A stretch of 13,523 bases of DNA from an uncultured Prevotellaceae bacterium (GTDB taxonomy: Bacteria > Bacteroidota > Bacteroidia > Bacteroidales > Bacteroidaceae). The stretch is from the NCBI GenBank assembly GCA_946405695.1, contig CAMJIA010000045.1, forward strand, positions 1-13,523, in the 5' to 3' direction. Each line of letters opens with the position of its first letter. The first letter of the stretch is position 1. Made by a program: the position numbers and the translations under genes. A model generated the notes under the pieces. The model did no database searches. It was not told the DNA's origin and saw only the letters and a program-made list of their open reading frames with translations. Positions 6,803 to 13,523 of the stretch are shown piece by piece.

Positions 6803-8622
6803 TGCCTGGCAACATTTCTCATAATGACTATGTGCTGAAAAACATGTTCGGGTCGTTCTTTTTGGCGACCTTGATGTCGGCATTGATGAATCAACTGGGT
6901 TCCATCACCGACTCCATCATTGTGAGTCACCTGATATCTCCCGACGCGCTTTCAGTAACACGTCTGTGGGGGCCCTTTATGAGTGTCATATTCATCGTCA
7001 TTGGCCTGATCAGTGCTGGTGCAGACTATTTAGCCACCAGAGCCATCGGAGGACAAGACTACCAGAAGGTGAACCGCGTATTCAACAGCGAACTGTTCTA
7101 TACAGCGGCAACGTCGCTGCTCATTGTCTGCATGCTACTGCCATATACCGACCAGCTATGTCATCTGATAACCACCAACGAACGACTAGCGCCGTACCTA
7201 AAGTCGTACATCTATGCCAACTACCTGTCTATTGTAGTCATCATGTTGGCAGGTGTGCCGGTATCCTATGTCATCAACAATGGGAACCCTAAACTCATAA
7301 CGCGTAGCATTGTCATCTCTCAGGTGCTCAACATCGTGTTCGACCTGCTGTTTTGCGGAGTATTCGATTGGGGACTGGCAGGCGCGTCATTAGCCACGAC
7401 TCTGAGCACACTGCTGGCTTTCACATCGCTGACGAAGTATATAGCAAAGCATGCTAACATTTTCAAAGTGAAGTGGCCTACGGAGGTATGCTCCATAGCC
7501 ATGTACAAACAGATGGCGGTAGTGGGAGCACCTATGATGATTGCAGCAGTATTAGGTCCTGTGACCACCTACCTCATGAACATGCTCATTTTGAACAGGA
7601 TGGGTGCTGATGGCATGTACACATTCACCGTTTATTTCCAGACTATCGGCATCTGCATGCTGGTATTGGCAGGAACAAACAGCGCCATTATCAGTATTGG
7701 TGGAATACTACAGGGCGAAAACGATCACGACAGCTTCAAGATGCTCACAAAGAGGATTCTCCGACTGCTGCATTTTGTCATCATACCTGTGAGCTTACTG
7801 ATATTCATCTTTCCTGATATACTCACAAGACTGTTCGGAGCCTCAGAGGAACTGGCTGCACTAAGCAGAACACCATTGCGTCTGCTTAGCCTCTTCTTTT
7901 ACCCTATGGCCATGACATCCACACTACAAGGTTTGTACTATGTGGAGGGTCACCATAAGCTCTGCAGATGTTATCAGCTGATACTAAACAGTGGAACCAT
8001 TGCGTTCATCTGTCTGATGGCCCTTTTCACCCCAGAACTGCTATGGTATGGAATGCCCATCATAGGATGGTTACTGCTCGTGTTGCTGCTATCAATGTCG
8101 TATGTGGTGTACAGAAAGGAAAAAACGGTCACATGGCCAACGCTACAGAGCACACTACCCACAAACGTCGCAGTAGCGGTATCGGTGCCTTACACCAAAG
8201 AGGATGTGGTGAATCTACTGAAAACAATCACACCGTTCATACAAGCTTGTGAACTGAAGGAAGGTATAAGCGTAGAGATGGCACTGGAGGAACTGCTCTA
8301 CGAGGTGATTGAGTCTGACGCGAAGCACAAACCCAACGAGACGTTCGACCTGAGGATAGTGGATGCAGCCGACAAGTTCACCATCGTTGTCAAGAGCAAG
8401 GGGACACCGCTAAACCCCATTTACAAATATGCCAACAACGAAATCGAGACGATAGACAGCAACGACTTCCGACGTGCCATACTGAACAGGCTGTGCGACG
8501 ACATCACACATAAGTACATGAACGGCATCAACTGCATCTACCTCAACTACCAGCGGCAAGCGTCTCCAGCTCCTCAGACAGACGCTCCCAGCGCTCCACC
8601 TCTTCATCAAGAGCTTTCTTAG
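6802..8622 (+). CDS. MATE-family exporter with C-terminal degenerate GHKL/RsbW-like domain
   Basis: This 606-residue protein contains about 12 hydrophobic segments between residues 12 and 437, arranged as two MatE halves with typical signatures such as INNGNPKL (158-165) and GLAGASLATTLST (191-203). MATE proteins are cation-driven antiporters of the inner membrane; here the modified peptide is the expected cargo. Ordinary MATE proteins end near 450 residues. This one adds a cytoplasmic domain (about 455-583) with a helix EMALEELLYEV (492-502), a strand pair DLRIVDAADKFTIVVKS and the loop SKGTPLNP (532-539). These resemble the N-box helix and DxGxPFDP loop of HATPase_c_2/RsbW-type ATPases, but the Asn and Asp that hold Mg-ATP are missing, so binding may be lost. 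The last 23 residues (584-606) are Pro/Ala/Gln-rich and lie entirely antisense to the end of the ABC-F gene; they look like accidental read-through. The ATG overlaps the maturase stop by one base. No terminator follows. Confidence 0.88.
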   Translation: MPGNISHNDYVLKNMFGSFFLATLMSALMNQLGSITDSIIVSHLISPDALSVTRLWGPFMSVIFIVIGLISAGADYLATRAIGGQDYQKVNRVFNSELFYTAATSLLIVCMLLPYTDQLCHLITTNERLAPYLKSYIYANYLSIVVIMLAGVPVSYVINNGNPKLITRSIVISQVLNIVFDLLFCGVFDWGLAGASLATTLSTLLAFTSLTKYIAKHANIFKVKWPTEVCSIAMYKQMAVVGAPMMIAAVLGPVTTYLMNMLILNRMGADGMYTFTVYFQTIGICMLVLAGTNSAIISIGGILQGENDHDSFKMLTKRILRLLHFVIIPVSLLIFIFPDILTRLFGASEELAALSRTPLRLLSLFFYPMAMTSTLQGLYYVEGHHKLCRCYQLILNSGTIAFICLMALFTPELLWYGMPIIGWLLLVLLLSMSYVVYRKEKTVTWPTLQSTLPTNVAVAVSVPYTKEDVVNLLKTITPFIQACELKEGISVEMALEELLYEVIESDAKHKPNETFDLRIVDAADKFTIVVKSKGTPLNPIYKYANNEIETIDSNDFRRAILNRLCDDITHKYMNGINCIYLNYQRQASPAPQTDAPSAPPLHQELS

Positions 8623-10495
8623 TAGAGGTATATTCTGTGACGAGCGTCATGTCAGCAGCATTCTCAGGCACCATCAGCAGGTCGTCAAGTTCTTTCAGAC
8701 GACGCTCCATATCACTGATCTTGCGTTCTGACTCCTCTACGGCACGCTCAGCCTTGCGTAACTGCTTCTGCTGTTCCTTGTGGGCGGCATAGTCGGTCTT
8801 GGCGGCTTTTGTGGGTTCAATGGGCTTGATGGACTTAGTGGGCCCATTAAGCCCATTAGACCCATTAGTCCTATTAGCCCCATCCCCCCCATTCCGATGA
8901 CTCTCAATCCAGTCATACACACCTCCCAAGTGTTCTCTGACCTTGCCACCACCAAACTCATAGACCTTGCTGACTAAGCCATCCAGGAACTCACGATCGT
9001 GGCTGACGATGATAGCGGTACCATCAAAGGCTTTGATAGCCTCTTTCAGCACATCCTTCGAGGGCATATCCAGATGGTTGGTAGGCTCATCGAGGATGAG
9101 CAGATTGACTGGTTCCAAGAGCAGACGAATCATAGCCAGACGGCTACGCTCACCACCGCTGAGCACCTTGACTTTCTTGTCTGATGCCTCGCCACCAAAC
9201 ATGAAGGCACCAAGTATATCGTTGATTCTCAGGCGAACGTCACCCTTAGCCACATTATCTATCGTCTGGAACACGGTCAGCTCCTCGTCCAGCAGCTGTG
9301 CCTGGTTCTGTGCGAAATAGCCTATCTGGATGTTATGTCCCACCTTCAGGTGTCCGTCAAACGGTATCTCGCCCATGATGCACTTCACTAGCGTAGACTT
9401 ACCCTCACCATTCTTACCCACGAAGGCCACCTTCTCGCCACGTTTGATGGTCAGGTTGACATTCGAGAATACAGTATGGGCACCATAGTCTTTGCGGACA
9501 TCCTCACAGATGATGGGATAGTCACCACTACGCAGACAGGGCGGAAATTTCAGGCGCAGGGCGGAGTTGTCAACCTCATCGACCTCGATGGGCACAATCT
9601 TCTCCAGCTGCTTCACCTTCTGCTGCACCTGTACGGCCTTGGTGGCCTGATAGCGGAAGCGCTCAATGAACTGGCGCATCTCCTGAATCTCCTTCTGCTG
9701 GTTCTCGTAGGCGCGCAACTGCTGTTCGCGACGCTCCTTGCGCAACACGACATACTCGTCGTACTTCACCTTGTAGTCCACAATCTGCCCACAGGAAATC
9801 TCCAGCGTGCGATTGGTGACATTGTTGATGAAGGCACGGTCGTGACTGACCAGCACCACAGCCTTTGCCGACTGTGCCAGCCACTGCTCCAGCCACTGTA
9901 TAGACTCAATATCCAGATGGTTAGTGGGCTCGTCGAGCAACAAGACGTCGGGTTTCTGCAACAGAATCTTCGCCAACTCAATACGCATGCGCCAGCCTCC
10001 AGAAAACTCGCTGGTAGGACGCTCCAGGTCAGAACGCTCAAATCCCAGACCCATCAACGTGCGCTCCAGCTCTGCCTCGCAGTTGTCGGCACCCAACATC
10101 ATATAGCGCTCATGTTCTAGCGTAAACTTCTCAACCAGCGCCAGATAGCTCTCGCTCTCATAATCCGTACGCTCAGCCAACTGCTGGTTCAACGCGTCGA
10201 CCTTGGCTTTCAGCTCCGTCACATTCGAGAAAGCCTTCTGGGCCTCCTGACGAACGGTGGTGTCGTCTTGCAATATCATCACCTGCGGCAGGTAGCCGAT
10301 GGTGGTATCGGAGGGTATGCTCACCACACCCTCTGTAGGTTTCTGTTGTCCGCAGAGTATCTTCAGCAGCGTCGACTTTCCTGCACCGTTCTTACCCACA
10401 AGGGCTATACGGTCACGGTCGTTCACTACAAAGCTGGCACCTGCAAACAGAGGCTTCACGCCAAATTCCACGCGTAAGGACTCTACTGATATCAT
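8543..10495 (-). CDS. ABC-F family ATPase (ribosome-associated type)
   Basis: The 650-residue protein has two ABC domains in tandem and no membrane segments. Domain 1 shows Walker A GKNGAGKST (34-42), signature FSGGW (164-168), LLLDEPTNHLD (185-195) and the switch H218. Domain 2 shows GKNGEGKST (360-368), LSGGE (445-449), LILDEPTNHLD (466-476) and H499. The roughly 80-residue charged interdomain linker (about 240-320) is the element that reaches the tRNA and peptidyl-transferase centre in ABC-F proteins. After domain 2 there is an Asn/Gly/Pro/Lys-rich low-complexity tether (535-566) encoded by 9-base repeats, then a coiled-coil C-terminal domain (570-646). ABC-F proteins bind the ribosome to relieve stalling, and some protect against antibiotics; the sequence alone does not say which applies. 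Its 3' end overlaps the MATE gene tail to tail by 80 bases. It has its own -7 box and no recognisable terminator. Confidence 0.93.
   Translation of the reverse strand: MISVESLRVEFGVKPLFAGASFVVNDRDRIALVGKNGAGKSTLLKILCGQQKPTEGVVSIPSDTTIGYLPQVMILQDDTTVRQEAQKAFSNVTELKAKVDALNQQLAERTDYESESYLALVEKFTLEHERYMMLGADNCEAELERTLMGLGFERSDLERPTSEFSGGWRMRIELAKILLQKPDVLLLDEPTNHLDIESIQWLEQWLAQSAKAVVLVSHDRAFINNVTNRTLEISCGQIVDYKVKYDEYVVLRKERREQQLRAYENQQKEIQEMRQFIERFRYQATKAVQVQQKVKQLEKIVPIEVDEVDNSALRLKFPPCLRSGDYPIICEDVRKDYGAHTVFSNVNLTIKRGEKVAFVGKNGEGKSTLVKCIMGEIPFDGHLKVGHNIQIGYFAQNQAQLLDEELTVFQTIDNVAKGDVRLRINDILGAFMFGGEASDKKVKVLSGGERSRLAMIRLLLEPVNLLILDEPTNHLDMPSKDVLKEAIKAFDGTAIIVSHDREFLDGLVSKVYEFGGGKVREHLGGVYDWIESHRNGGDGANRTNGSNGLNGPTKSIKPIEPTKAAKTDYAAHKEQQKQLRKAERAVEESERKISDMERRLKELDDLLMVPENAADMTLVTEYTSTKKALDEEVERWERLSEELETLAAGS
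8812..8896. repeat. 9-base imperfect tandem repeat within the ABC-F linker
   Basis: On the plus strand units of nine bases run as TGGGTTCAA, TGGGCTTGA, TGGACTTAG (8812-8838), a junction TGGG, then CCCATTAAG, CCCATTAGA, CCCATTAGT, CCTATTAGC, CCCATCCCC and CCCATTCCG (8843-8896). The two halves are roughly inverted versions of one another (TGGGCTTGA against CCCATTAAG). Because the unit is three codons, the ABC-F frame is kept and the repeat is translated as NG-x and x-KP type triplets in a flexible tether. Slippage could change the linker length without breaking the gene. Confidence 0.75.
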
Positions 10496-10523
10496 TTGTC
10501 TTCCTTATTCTTTTTTGAACGTG

Positions 10524-10531
10524 CAAAGGTA
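10524..10531 (-). promoter_or_regulatory. Probable -7 box of the ABC-F gene
   Basis: On the minus strand TACCTTTG matches TAnnTTTG and lies 28 bases upstream of the ATG at 10495. No clear TTTG is found 19-21 bases further upstream, so the promoter may be weaker. The 76-base gap between the M15 stop and the ABC-F start contains no strong terminator hairpin, so read-through from the upstream pair is also possible. Confidence 0.5.
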
Positions 10532-10571
10532 CGAAGAAAAAATGATATACAGATATTTTTTCAGGAAAAAC

Positions 10572-11132
10572 TCACTTTTCGAAATGCTGGTAGTCCTTCA
10601 GCGAGCGCCATGCCCCACCCCAGCGGAATCCATGCAGGATGAACAACTTGTAGCAGAGGTCTTGCCTGGTAATCTTATACTTAAACGATTTCGAGCGGTC
10701 TACATAGGGCTTGCCTGTCGATGGCTGAATGAGTAGCGTGCCGTCTTTCTTGCGCTTCACGCAGGGGTTATACAGCGGATTGATGTCGATGGCCAATCCC
10801 TGCGCATGCTTCGACAGTTTCGTGCTACCTTCCACCACACGATAGCAGTAGCACGAGGTGTTGTTGGCACGCATGGAGCGCTCGTCATCGTTGTCATATT
10901 CTGAGATAGGACGAATGCGCTCAATGGGATATTTCGCCTTGTAAAGCTCCTCGAAGATTTCCTTTAAATCATTCGTTATCAACTTATTACAAATCAGCTC
11001 TCCACGCTGACTCTTCCCCTGAAAATCCACATACTGAACCTTCAGCGTATCCAACTGAACCTGCTGACCATAACACCCAACGGTCATCAGCAACAGCAAC
11101 ACGATTCCGAGTAACTTCTTCTTCATCATCAT
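10572..11132 (-). CDS. Exported M15-type peptidoglycan peptidase (D-Ala-D-Ala / L-Ala-D-Glu type)
   Basis: This 186-residue protein starts with MMMKKK and a hydrophobic stretch (7-18), a signal sequence; it then has MTVGC (C20), which resembles a lipobox although Thr at -3 is unusual, so it is either a lipoprotein or cleaved near GCYGQQ. The catalytic part carries the M15 zinc motif SKHAQGLAIDINP (H109 and D116) and the C-terminal WGGAWRSLKDYQHFE with zinc ligand H183, a complete set for the M15_4 type found in VanY-like carboxypeptidases and phage L-Ala-D-Glu endopeptidases. It should cut peptide stems or crossbridges of the cell wall in the periplasm. No phage genes lie nearby, so it is likely a host gene. 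The ATG lies 4 bases after the glucanotransferase stop, implying cotranscription. Three ATG codons in a row (11132, 11129, 11126) make the exact start uncertain by up to two residues. Confidence 0.88.
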   Translation of the reverse strand: MMMKKKLLGIVLLLLMTVGCYGQQVQLDTLKVQYVDFQGKSQRGELICNKLITNDLKEIFEELYKAKYPIERIRPISEYDNDDERSMRANNTSCYCYRVVEGSTKLSKHAQGLAIDINPLYNPCVKRKKDGTLLIQPSTGKPYVDRSKSFKYKITRQDLCYKLFILHGFRWGGAWRSLKDYQHFEK

Positions 11133-11136
11133 CAGG

Positions 11137-13523
11137 TTAACGGCGCGAACGCTGAATCATGGTACGCAGTTTATTGTTGTACTTCGTGGCCTGGAGGAGT
11201 TCCTCAATGGTCAGGTGCATGCGGTACTGCCAACGGTTATAGGCGTCGCTGGGCGTATTGATGCGCTCCTGCTGAGGATTCTTGCAACGCAGCTCTGAGT
11301 CCATAGCCAGCCAATCCGACAACTGCAGGATGCAGAGCATCGAGGGACAATACAGGTGGCGGGCGATGATTTCCTCAGCCAGATGGGCAGGCAACTGCTC
11401 TGGCGCTCTACCCTCCTTCTGCAACATCGTGACATAGTAGCGCTGACGACGCTCCGGCTGTTGCTGCCACCAGAGGCGCAGAGGCGTCATGTCGTGGGTA
11501 GCAATGGTGCAGACACTGCGGATGGGGTTGGCCTCCAGATGACTATATTCGAAGCCCTGCTGCTTGGGCAACTGCTGGATTTCGAGCGTCAGGATGCGCA
11601 ACTGGTCGAGAACGGGTTCCACACAGTCGGGCAACATTCCTAAGTCTTCCGCACAGAACAGCATGCGCGAGTCGCCCATCATGGCAGGCAGACGGTGCAG
11701 GGCCTGCTGTCCCCAGAAGAACGAGTGGCGCTGGTAGAAGTAGTTGTTATAGAGTCGCAGGTAGGCATCGCGCTCTGTATCGCTCAGCGCCTCGAAGACA
11801 GGCTCCTGCGTGGCACCGATACGTGGATGGTACATCTCCTGCTGGTGCGAATCCTCCAGGAAGAGGACGTTGCTGGCCAGCCGCATCAGTCCGTCACGTA
11901 TCCACAGACTGTTCTCGTCGCGACGATCGGCAAAGAGTGTGGCGATGCGTCGCTGGGTGGCACACTGGTCAGCGAGGTCGTAGAGGTTATAGGCCTTGCG
12001 CACGAGGAAGTTGTCGCGCACATAAGCTGCATGGATGCCAAAGAGGCGGTCAATGATTCTATCGTTGATAAACGGCTTGGTAAACAGCTCCTTGCGGAAG
12101 GTCAGTCCGAAGTATTCTATCTCGTCAACGGTCAGCGGCAAGGCGGGCGAGAAATGACCCAGCACACCATCGACAGCCTCGACAGGAATCTCCCAGATGC
12201 GGAAGTAGCCCAGCACGTGGTCAATGCGCAGGGCATCGAAATACTGCGAGAGATGGCTGAGGCGATGCCTCAGCATACGAGTTAACCCCTCGTTCCAGTC
12301 GTAAGTCGGAAAGCCCCAGTTGTGGCCATGCTGCGAGAAGTTGTCAGGTGGTGAACCAGCCTGTTCGTCGAGGTGGAAGAGCTCGGGGTGCTTGCGTGTC
12401 TCCACGCTGTCGCGATGGACACCAATGGGCAGGTCTCCCTTCAGTACCACGCCCTGCTCACGGGCATAGTTGGCAGCAGCCGTCAGTTGTTGGTGCAACA
12501 GGTACTGCACAAAACTCACGTAGTCGAGCGCCTCGTCGCGATATTCCGCATAGTCAGGGAGCCAGTCGGCATTAGCCTCGCAGAACGTCTTGCACTCCTT
12601 CGTTGCCAGCACCATCTTCCCCTGCTCGTCAAAGAGTTCCTGAAGGTATTCTGATTTCACGCGGTCCACAGCTTCATAGTCGCTATAGTGCAAGGCGTTG
12701 AGCTCCTGGCGGCGACGCATAAACTGCGTCATCTTCGTCTTCGAGCGCAGGGTTCCTGCAGCCTCCAAATCAATATAGTGCGGATGGAGGGCAAAGAAAC
12801 TGGTGATATTATAAGGACAGGAATCAGACCAGTGGTGATTCGTCGTGGTGTCGTTGACGGGCAACAGCTGAATGACTTTCATTCCCGTTGCCACTGCCCA
12901 GTCCACGAAGCGTCTGAGGTCGCCAAAATCGCCCACGCCATAGCTATGCTCACTACGCAGGGCAAAGACGGGCACACTAACGCCAGCCAGTCGCCACGAG
13001 GCTTCGCAGAGACGCAAGGGTTCGCCATAGAGCACCAGCACCTGTCCGTCAGTAAGTTCCTCAGAGATAACACGATTGTCACCCTCTTCCCATGCCACAA
13101 GCGCATGCGTCTTGGTGTCCACCACCACATATTTATATTCAATGGGCATCAGCCAACCCAAGGCATCGACAGACAGCACCCACTCGCCATTGCCCACATA
13201 GTGCATCAGCTGGTAGCGCGACGTGTTCCACGAGCCAATGGCAGGGTGACTGCCACAGACGGCCACAGCCTGACCCTTCTGCAACTGGGGCGCAGAAACA
13301 CGAAAGAGCACCGTACGACGGAACAAAGGCACACGGGCAGCCTCCACCTCCTCGCCACGCGGTGCGTGCTGGGTAGTGTGATAGGCATCGCTATAGAGAT
13401 GGTAAGGCAATGGACGGTCGCGCCACTGGTCTGGAAAGATGTAGTTCTGCGAGGCATCAAAGAAATAGACTCTGGGCACCATATCCCACTCCTGGCGCAA
13501 CACCTCGCCATCGGCATTCTCCA
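11137..13523 (-). CDS. malQ: 4-alpha-glucanotransferase (GH77) with N-terminal CBM20 modules, partial at 5' end
   Basis: The frame is open to the right edge, with 794 visible residues; the GTG at 13503 is not the real start, because six more codons (E-N-A-D-G-E) continue upstream in the pattern of a first CBM20 domain. Visible parts are the end of one starch-binding CBM20 (about 1-50), a second CBM20 (about 68-165, FRVSAP, GSHPAIGSWN, EYKYVVVD) and the GH77 barrel from SVPVFALRSEHSYGVGDFGDL onwards. Catalytic residues are the nucleophile Asp in LRIDHVLGYFRIWEIP (codon 12220-12222), the acid/base Glu in AEDLG (11647-11649) and the third Asp in THDMTPLRLWW (11491-11493). The enzyme transfers alpha-1,4-glucan segments between malto-oligosaccharides in glycogen and maltodextrin metabolism; no signal peptide can be judged because the N-terminus is missing. 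The double-CBM20 build is the DPE2-like form common in Bacteroidetes. Confidence 0.93.
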   Translation of the reverse strand, partial: ENADGEVLRQEWDMVPRVYFFDASQNYIFPDQWRDRPLPYHLYSDAYHTTQHAPRGEEVEAARVPLFRRTVLFRVSAPQLQKGQAVAVCGSHPAIGSWNTSRYQLMHYVGNGEWVLSVDALGWLMPIEYKYVVVDTKTHALVAWEEGDNRVISEELTDGQVLVLYGEPLRLCEASWRLAGVSVPVFALRSEHSYGVGDFGDLRRFVDWAVATGMKVIQLLPVNDTTTNHHWSDSCPYNITSFFALHPHYIDLEAAGTLRSKTKMTQFMRRRQELNALHYSDYEAVDRVKSEYLQELFDEQGKMVLATKECKTFCEANADWLPDYAEYRDEALDYVSFVQYLLHQQLTAAANYAREQGVVLKGDLPIGVHRDSVETRKHPELFHLDEQAGSPPDNFSQHGHNWGFPTYDWNEGLTRMLRHRLSHLSQYFDALRIDHVLGYFRIWEIPVEAVDGVLGHFSPALPLTVDEIEYFGLTFRKELFTKPFINDRIIDRLFGIHAAYVRDNFLVRKAYNLYDLADQCATQRRIATLFADRRDENSLWIRDGLMRLASNVLFLEDSHQQEMYHPRIGATQEPVFEALSDTERDAYLRLYNNYFYQRHSFFWGQQALHRLPAMMGDSRMLFCAEDLGMLPDCVEPVLDQLRILTLEIQQLPKQQGFEYSHLEANPIRSVCTIATHDMTPLRLWWQQQPERRQRYYVTMLQKEGRAPEQLPAHLAEEIIARHLYCPSMLCILQLSDWLAMDSELRCKNPQQERINTPSDAYNRWQYRMHLTIEELLQATKYNNKLRTMIQRSRR

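Noticed and set aside
9476..10120. Plus-strand Leu-rich open frame opposite the ABC-F gene
   Set aside because: Its leucine and histidine richness reflects antisense reading of the Glu/Gln-rich linker of ABC-F.
10572..11132. M15 peptidase as a prophage endolysin
   Set aside because: It has an export signal and follows a glucanotransferase gene by 4 bases, with no holin or phage structural genes in sight.

Overview
The window looks like a chromosomal segment of a Bacteroidales bacterium, most likely Prevotella or a close relative. Three things suggest this. Upstream regions carry the Bacteroidetes -7 box (TAnnTTTG), in two cases with a TTTG box about 20 bases further upstream. The gene types are typical of the group: a GH77 4-alpha-glucanotransferase with N-terminal CBM20 modules, a secreted M13 peptidase, and a four-zinc-ribbon protein paired with a Ser/Thr kinase. 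Composition is moderate in GC, with AT-rich intergenic DNA. No tRNA, rRNA, CRISPR array or transposase was seen, and no gene-free stretch exceeds about 180 bases.

Left part (1-4341, all minus strand): a eukaryote-like Ser/Thr protein kinase runs off the left edge. It lies 3 bases downstream of a zinc-ribbon protein gene, and the two form an operon with its own promoter. Upstream of that operon is a secreted M13 zinc metallopeptidase with its own promoter and a clear intrinsic terminator.

Centre (4386-8622, plus strand): this is the most interesting region, a compact putative RiPP (ribosomally made, modified peptide) cassette. A strong -7 box precedes a 54-codon gene (4520-4684) for a small Cys- and Gly-containing peptide. 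Next come a DUF6169-like protein of unknown function, a radical SAM/SPASM enzyme with an N-terminal PqqD-like peptide-recognition domain, and a MATE-family exporter. The exporter starts within the stop codon of the maturase gene and carries an extra C-terminal domain resembling a degenerate GHKL/RsbW-type ATPase fold. The inferred scheme is that the peptide is bound by the PqqD-like domain, crosslinked or otherwise modified by the radical SAM enzyme, and exported by the MATE protein. I cannot assign it to a named RiPP class.

Right part (8543-13523, minus strand): an ABC-F ATPase gene overlaps the end of the MATE gene tail to tail by 80 bases and contains a 9-base tandem repeat in its linker. 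Upstream of it are an exported M15-type D,D-/L,D-peptidase and a GH77 4-alpha-glucanotransferase that runs off the right edge. These last two genes are 4 bases apart and probably cotranscribed.
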